A stretch of DNA of 64,000 nucleotides from Piper betle. Its lineage: Eukaryota > Streptophyta > Magnoliopsida > Piperales > Piperaceae. Made by a program: the position numbers and the translations under genes. Below, in pieces: positions 58,201 to 64,000 of this stretch. The notes beneath the pieces were generated by a model that was given only the letters and a program-made list of their open reading frames with translations, made no database searches and was not told where the DNA came from. Position 1 is the stretch's first letter; each line of letters begins with the position of its first letter. The DNA lies in the NCBI GenBank assembly GCA_033002965.1, contig JAURVB010000195.1, positions 24,859 through 88,858 of the forward strand, written 5' to 3'.

Positions 58201-59403
58201 AAATTAGAGAAAGGAGCACTTATATAACTATAATGATCCAAGTCACCACCTTTCCTCAACTTTTAACCTCATACATGCAAATTATAGGGCATGGAAGGTA
58301 AAACAACCAACACAAAAGTTGTAGATCTACATGTTATGAGTGTAAAAAAAAAATAATCATAGAAATGGAACATCAGAATAGAAAGATATAATTTTTATAT
58401 TGAAACTGTGCATATCAGTGACCTATATGCATTATAAAAATCATATATATTTATTTATTTGGAAAAATACTATAAATGGGTACTTAAAATTCTCATAACA
58501 TTCATATATACAAGATAAAAATGTTTAAAAAATAATTTTGTTGATCTCATAGAAGCAATACACATCAAATAACAAGCAAGAGAGGCGGCCCAAACCTGAT
58601 GCTAATGAGCAAAGACCAAGGGGAGGTCTTTTGAGGCATCCAACCTTAAAGCATACCACCCAAGGATGTTTGGAACATGGAGGGAGTTGCTTAGAGCTCG
58701 AAGGAGGAAAATGAAGGCTAGGGAGAGTGGAAGAATGTGGTTGGAGGTGAGGAGGGAAGGAGAAATGGTGATAATGTGAGGGAAGGGGTAGATGTTATAG
58801 AAAAAAGGGTGGTTGGTTTGGTGATATCATAGGTATGGGTTAGAAAGATAAGGAGGTATGGGTTAGCTTGGTGATATCATGGAGGTATGGGTGTTATTCC
58901 TATAGATGTATAGGTGTCATACATATAGATGTATGGGTGTCATTCCTATAGAGGTATGGTTATCATTCCTATAGAGGTATGGGTTGGGTTAGCTATAGAA
59001 GTATGAGTTGGGTTACCTAAAAGAGGTATGGGTTGGGTTATCTCAAAATCTAAAAACTTAGGGGTTTTACCCTAAAGCGATCAGGCCTACCTCGGGAATT
59101 GCACTGCAGGTCCTGAAATGGTTAAGATGGTTCGAAAGGTTATCAAACACACGACAAACACACTAAAGACACGCAAGGGACATGGTCCTAACATCTAACT
59201 ATGTACAATTAGATTGGACCAAATATGAAAAAGTCGGGCGTGCCTCATCCAAACAGGCGTACTGAGTGCCGAAGGAGGCTATGGCTGGGCAACTTATAGC
59301 ATACCATATATGAACCATGGCAAGAACGGCCAAACCCAATTAACCCGATTCAGGTGACAATTGAACAGACACAAACCCTCAGGTAGACAGCTCGGGTTTT
59401 ACA
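55226..59403 (+). repeat. right LTR of the 9.5-kb element: 4.2-kb palindrome
   Basis: The left arm (55,226 to about 57,304) starts TGTAAAACCC. The right arm (about 57,497 to 59,403) is its inverted copy, ending GGGTTTTACA. Arms are about 1.9-2.1 kb, clearly diverged but collinear throughout: matching landmarks include 55,340/59,285 (CTTCGGC-type text), the ATAGGTATGAG repeats at 55,620-55,800 and 58,820-59,040, 56,220-56,500/58,140-58,420 and 57,060-57,300/57,500-57,740. The ~190-bp centre holds AAGTGTTGAGTTTGTGTGGA, the same text found at the junction in the left LTR. Confidence 0.9.
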
Positions 59404-59408
59404 ACTCT

Positions 59409-61350
59409 TAAAGAGAGTTATTATTTATATATTTTTCATGCCCAATTTTGATTATTTAGAATTGTTTTCTTTATTTATTATGCTAAGAAATAAGAATTTT
59501 CAAGAATACGAACAAAATAAGAAATATTAGCATAATTGAGTTTATTTTTGAGTAAAAGTTGCCTCTCAAAGGGATGTGGGAAATCTAGATCATGGACAAA
59601 TTAGTGAATATTATTTATGTGCACCCTACTTTAATGGAGGAGGAAGACTCACAAGTAGATGATAGTGACATCTACACCAAACCTTGCATTTTCTGATTTA
59701 TTCTGTAGACATTATATTGCTTCCTATAAAACATGAATTGCCTTAACACACATGCAAGTGGGAGTCGACTTTAGACATACTAATCCTATGATGGATCACT
59801 TGTGGAAGTTGGTAAGTGGGGAATATTTCTGCACGTTTTCAGGCTAGTAATTCTGCAAATTTTGCACATGCTTTTGACTAGGGTATAGATCTACTTAACT
59901 TGGGCAGGTCCACAACTTTGAACCATAGGATGGGGGCACCTTGATGAATAAGAAAGGAACACACTCATCTAATGCAATTGATTAAAATAGAACATCTCAT
60001 GTGCATTAAAAGAGGGGAAGCTTCAAGTAAGGTGCTATGAAGCATCCAAAAGGTCACCAAAGCACAACTTATCAAACTAATTTACTTGATGGGGACAATT
60101 AACATGCTAATGATGGATTTAGAGGGATAATCTTACCAAATCCACTAATACCAAGGGTTAAGCAAGTGGACAAGCACCATGTCATACAAGTAAGCATCAT
60201 TCCTAACATATGTACAATAATTATTTGGACAACACTCCACACACTTTTGCTGTGAGGAAACATCATGGAAGATGCGAAGAAGTTGCTAGGAAATTTTCAA
60301 AAGGCTACCTACTCCAAACTTGTTATAATATATATATATATATTTACTCACTTGGAAAAACAGCTCTCTTTTTTACTCATTTCCTTTTCTTCCAGACATT
60401 AGAGTCTTGAGCACTTCAACATTCTAATCTATAGGAGGAAGAAGCTTCAAGAGTTTGAGAAGAAGAAGTCGTGCAAACATACTGCAAGGAAGCAAACCTA
60501 GTTGGAGAAAAGATCCGTGCCACGCCGTCAACAATCCAGATTTGGATTATCTTTTTCTTCTTCTTGTTGTTGTGTTTAATGATGTTTTGTAAATCTTTCA
60601 TAGGGTAATTTTGTATAGATCTAGGATGAACAATGGATCTTAGTAAAAATGTAATGTATAAGTGTTATTATTTATTTCCTTGTGTATGACTGTATGTTGA
60701 TTATACCATTTCCATTCTTAATGTTTCAAGAGAGTAGCTAACTCTTGTAAGAGTCAGAGATTCGATCGAGAGGTAGGAATAGGGAGGTCAAAGATGTCTA
60801 TGAATGAAGTAGTTTTGGATTCGGATTGTAGGAATACATTATAGTTATAAACATCCATATAGGGAAGTTGTTTGTAATGCATCAACCTGGCTTATTTACA
60901 TATGAATGTTGAATGAGTCTAGGGTGGTAGATTGTAATAAGCAGTAGAAGCCCTTTACAATTACTACCGTTTCCCTAGATATTGGCTCACATCGTAAGCA
61001 ATTAGAAAAAACTAGCATTTTTACTTCACAAAGTCTACTAAGTGATGTTAAACATCTCAAGTTTATCATTTGATTGAAAGAAATTTATTAGCTTGACTCA
61101 TGAATTATCTATATTAGAATATTAAATATTTGTTGTTACTAGTTTTATGACCTTGCATTGATTTCTTATTGAGATAGTTTATATTCTTTACTGTTTGTGC
61201 TATCTTTTATTTGTGCGTTTTGTTTTCATCCTTACTATAGTTAGTATAATCGCTTAAAGTAATAAGTAAGGACAAGGCATCAAATCTTTGTGGGAATGAT
61301 ACTCACTCATCATTTTATTCCTTGTTCTATTCGTACACTTGCATGATGCA
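59409..61350 (+). mobile_element. probable 5' LTR region of an Athila/Tat-like element
   Basis: Read toward the gag at 61.6 kb, text near 61,290-61,385 (GGGAATGATACTCACTCATC, then ACACAAGTTTTTTTACCATT) is the decayed end of an LTR and its TGGCGCCATTGCC-type primer site. The left end of the LTR was not located. A TA run lies at about 60,330-60,342. Open frames at 60,210-60,601 have no domain. Confidence 0.5.
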
Positions 61351-61566
61351 TTGAAATAACACAAGTTTTTTTACCATTGCCATAGATTTGTTTTGTTTTT
61401 CCTTCCCCATTGCTTTGAGTGTTTAGTATAGTTAGTCAACTAACCTTTGTTTTCTTTTTTCGTTTTATTGAGGTAGTGTATGCAAGAGACTAAAAGAGAA
61501 GATCTATTATCCTTTGATTTATAGGCAGAGAAGACTTGATCGAGAATCAGGATAGAAAAATAGGCC

Positions 61567-63000
61567 ATGACACAGAATCCTAATAATTGTGGAGGGAAAG
61601 TGCCCCAAAACCAACATGAAATTGATAATGCAAACAATAGATCATTGGTAGAACTAAGAGTTCCTCAAGTTGGAAGGTTTTAGCTTTAATAGTGTGAGAC
61701 CATAAATTCTGGCAAACAATTGTGAGCTGAAGCTTGTGATGTTCCAAATGCTACAATCTGTATGTTAGTTCCACATATTGCCAAGTGAGGACCCACACAT
61801 GCACTTGATGAATTTTTTGGCAATCTATGATTCATACAAGCATCATGAAGTCTCAGAGGATGCAATCAAATTGCGATTGTTCCCTTCTCTTTGAATGGAG
61901 CAGCTAGGCTTTGGCTCAATTCACCAGCATTGAATTCAATCACAACTTGGGAAGAGATGACAATAAAGTTCATTTTGAAATATTTGTGACCATCTAGAAT
62001 TGTATAATTCAGGAATGAGATTGCATCTTATGCTCAACTGGAGAATGAATCTTTTGAGAACACATAAGAGAGATTTGAGGACTTGTTGAGGAAGTGTCCC
62101 TACCGTAGTATTCAACCTTGGGTGAAAATTTAGACATTCTAGAATGCGTTGATGAGCCAAACTAAGTCTATTGTTGATGCAACTGCGGGATGATCAATCA
62201 TGACCAAAACTTATGAAGCAACTTATGAACTAATGAAGAAGTTGGCATCTAGTCATCATCAAGTGGTTTAAGGCAGAACTGTAAGGAAGTCCATGAGTGA
62301 AGTTCTCCAAAGGGATGCTTTCAATGCCCAATCTGCCCAATTTGCAGCAATGACTAAAAAGATGCAAATTCTAGAAAATCAGTCCCAGGCAAGGGCACAA
62401 TTTGGACAAGTCACGCGTAGGTCAAATGAGTGCCCTTCTTATCAAGAATCAGTAAACTATTATGTAAACTTCAACTAGAATCAAAATAATTTATTTTTCA
62501 ATGCTTACAACGTTGGTTGGAGGAATCATTCAAATTTTGGGTGGACCGGTAACCGATTTGCAAAGCAAATGTCTCAGGCATCACTTAAATTTCAAGCCCA
62601 TGCACATAACATATTACTGTAGCCCATTGATAAGAAATTATCAATAGAAGAAATATTCATGCAGTTTATTCAAAGTCAACAACTACAGATGCAAATTTAA
62701 CAACATTTCATGCAGACTCAACAACACAATTGCAAAGTCAACAAGCTTCTTTGAGGAATTTGAAAAATGAAATTGAGTAGTTGGTTAGCGCAATAAACAA
62801 CAGTCCTCTTAGAAAACTCTCAAGTGACACTCAAGTACCTAAACAAGATGATGCAAAAGAGTGTAATGTAGTAGAGTTGAAAAGTGGAAAAGAATTGCAT
62901 GATTCTTACAAAGCACCTAAAGCAGAAAAGCAGAATGGAAGCCCAAGCATGGACAAAGAAAATAAAGATAAATGGGTAGAGGTATAAAAACCTGGTCCCC
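61567..63000 (+). pseudogene. Gypsy (Athila/Tat-like) gag remnant
   Basis: Plus strand, many stops and frame changes. Recognisable in order: KLRLFPSL then GAARLWLNSPALNSITTWEE-like text (61,870-61,965), KFILKYL (61,968), LRNEIASYAQLENESF (62,010-62,058), RFEDLLRKCPYRSIQPWVKI (62,070-62,130), the KKMQILENQ coil region (62,355) and AYNVGWRNHSNFGW (62,500-62,545). KLSSDTQVPKQD and VVELKSGKEL (62,814-62,900) are the conserved gag-protease linker of this lineage. The protein cannot be made as it stands. Confidence 0.8.
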
Positions 63001-63139
63001 AGCCCACTACACCAAAGTATGTTCCAAAACTCCCATACCCTCAAAGGCAACAAAGGTGCAAAGAAGTAACCGTAGTTTCTAGAGTTTCTAAACATTTTAA
63101 AGAAGCTAACAGTCAATATCTCATTTTCCAAAAACATTA

Positions 63140-63660
63140 GATCACATGCCCAACTATGTCAAGCTCATATAGCATATCTTGTCAAAGAAAAGAAGCTAGA
63201 AGTGTTTGAAACAGTGGCGCTAAATGTGGAGTGTAGTGCTATTCCTACAGAGAAAGTTGCCAACAAAATTGGAGGATCCTGGTTGTTTTATTATCCCATG
63301 TTCTATAGGATCCAGTTTTTCAAGTAAGTCCTTTGCAATTTGGCCGCTAGCATAAACTTGATGTCATTGCCCATTTACAAAAAAATTAGGATTAGAAGAA
63401 ATGAAGCCAACTACGGCAAAAATGCAGGCCGCAGACAAATCATACATATTTCCAAAGGGTGAGATTGAGAATATGTTGGTCAAGGTTAATAAGCTTATCT
63501 TACAGGCAAATTTTGTGGTTTTAGATATGGAAGAAGATAAAGATGTTCCAATCATCATGGCAAAGCTTTTCTTGCTACTAGTCTTACTGTAATTGAGAGT
63601 AACTACCGGAGAGCTGATCATGAGGGTATTCAATGAATTTGTGGTGATTAAAGCTTCTTG
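63140..63660 (+). pseudogene. Gypsy aspartic protease remnant
   Basis: Follows the gag remnant. Text around 63,190-63,360 matches the KKLEVFETVAL ... ECSAI ... INLMSLPIYKK run of this protease, but the active-site DxG region is destroyed. Then MKPTTAKMQAADKSYIFPKG (63,401-63,460) and ANFVVLDMEEDKDVPIIM (63,505-63,560) complete the domain. No reverse transcriptase is visible before the window ends. Confidence 0.75.
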
Positions 63661-64000
63661 AACCGAGTGACTACTTGGTTGATATCATGACATGCTTGGA
63701 TGAAGGGCAATGTGGTGATTCAAAGTGTGTGCATTGTTTTGCTCTTATCATGGCAAGAAGAAAGGAGAAAAGATAGCCCCCGCCCAATGACTAAGCCCAT
63801 GCCTTTGCCCACCACATTTCAAATTTTTCTGAGCTACCTTGTTCTAATGATTCCTTTCTGAGTCCGATAGCCCCTCTCGAGGTTGAGTGAAGGGAGGAGG
63901 TATAAGGTGAGCCGCAAGCCAATGCATGACAAGTTATCTATTAGTTCTTGTTGGAAATGTAAACGAAGTACTTGTTGAGATGCAACCCAAGTATTTAATT
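63661..64000. other. unassigned tail of the window
   Basis: Probably further decayed retroelement sequence. No domain was recognised in either strand. Confidence 0.3.

Larger units (their letters stand above)
49910..59403 (+). mobile_element. 9.5-kb Gypsy element with rearranged LTRs and a perfect TSD
   Basis: The outer ends are TGTAACACCCC (49,910) and GGGTTTTACA (59,403), flanked on both sides by ACTCT (49,905-49,909 and 59,404-59,408). Inside, in order: a left LTR (49,910-53,072), an iMet primer site (TTGGTATCAGAGTC, 53,076-53,089), a decayed gag, a purine tract, and a right LTR (55,226-59,403). The two LTRs are not copies of each other. The left one is an inverted copy of its own last ~270 bp followed by LTR half B; the right one is half A followed by an inverted half A. 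The intact order A-B is seen at 6,859-10,538. Pol is absent. A solo LTR of another family (51,702-52,856) is nested in the left LTR. Confidence 0.85.

Noticed and set aside
1..64000. CRISPR arrays, rRNA or tRNA genes, prokaryotic operons
   Set aside because: None seen; the repeats present are transposon-derived or simple, and the genes have plant-type introns.

Overview
The window is nuclear DNA of a flowering plant. It is AT-rich, holds one intact intron-containing gene of a plant-specific family layout (VAP27), and is otherwise mostly transposable elements in various states of decay. I cannot name the species; a eudicot is likely but not shown. No prokaryotic or organellar gene organisation, CRISPR array, rRNA or tRNA gene was seen.

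Layout. 1-6.8 kb: an array of small hairpins, a complete TRIM (miniature LTR element), a MULE-like element carrying a piece of a PORR-domain gene, and an old LTR-like stretch. 6.9-18.4 kb: two solo Gypsy LTRs bounded by target duplications, then a partial third LTR with a second TRIM inside it. 18.5-22.3 kb: a tandem duplication, then the broken remains of an oxysterol-binding-protein-related (ORP) gene on the minus strand. 22.4-27.3 kb: a Copia 3' half joined to a Gypsy gag and 5' LTR, all minus strand. 28.6-35.8 kb: TRIM relics, a hAT MITE with a perfect 8-bp target duplication, a GC-rich tandem repeat, a long array derived from TRIM LTRs, and a LINE tail. 36.06-39.33 kb: a complete VAP27 gene in eight coding exons (236 aa). 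42.05-42.43 kb: a hybrid proline-rich/8-cysteine protein gene with a frameshift. 43.0-43.9 kb: a degenerate ~125-bp tandem repeat. 45.2-59.4 kb: a Gypsy LTR holding a nested LTR, cut by a 9.5-kb Gypsy element whose LTRs are rearranged into inverted halves. 59.4-64 kb: a decayed Athila/Tat-like element with gag and protease remnants.

The working genes. VAP27 is an ER membrane adaptor that binds FFAT motifs on partners such as lipid-transfer proteins. The ORP fragment encodes just such a partner type and keeps a FFAT-like core, but it has a stop, a frameshift and missing ends, so it is very probably dead. The proline-rich protein gene has a good TATA box and leader, so it may be a recent pseudogene or carry a sequencing error.

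The most unusual structure is the Gypsy element at 49,910-59,403. It is flanked by a perfect 5-bp duplication (ACTCT), yet its two LTRs are not copies of each other. One is an inverted LTR end followed by the 3' half of the LTR; the other is the 5' half followed by its own ~2-kb inverted copy. A full-length LTR of the same family at 6,859-10,538 serves as the reference.
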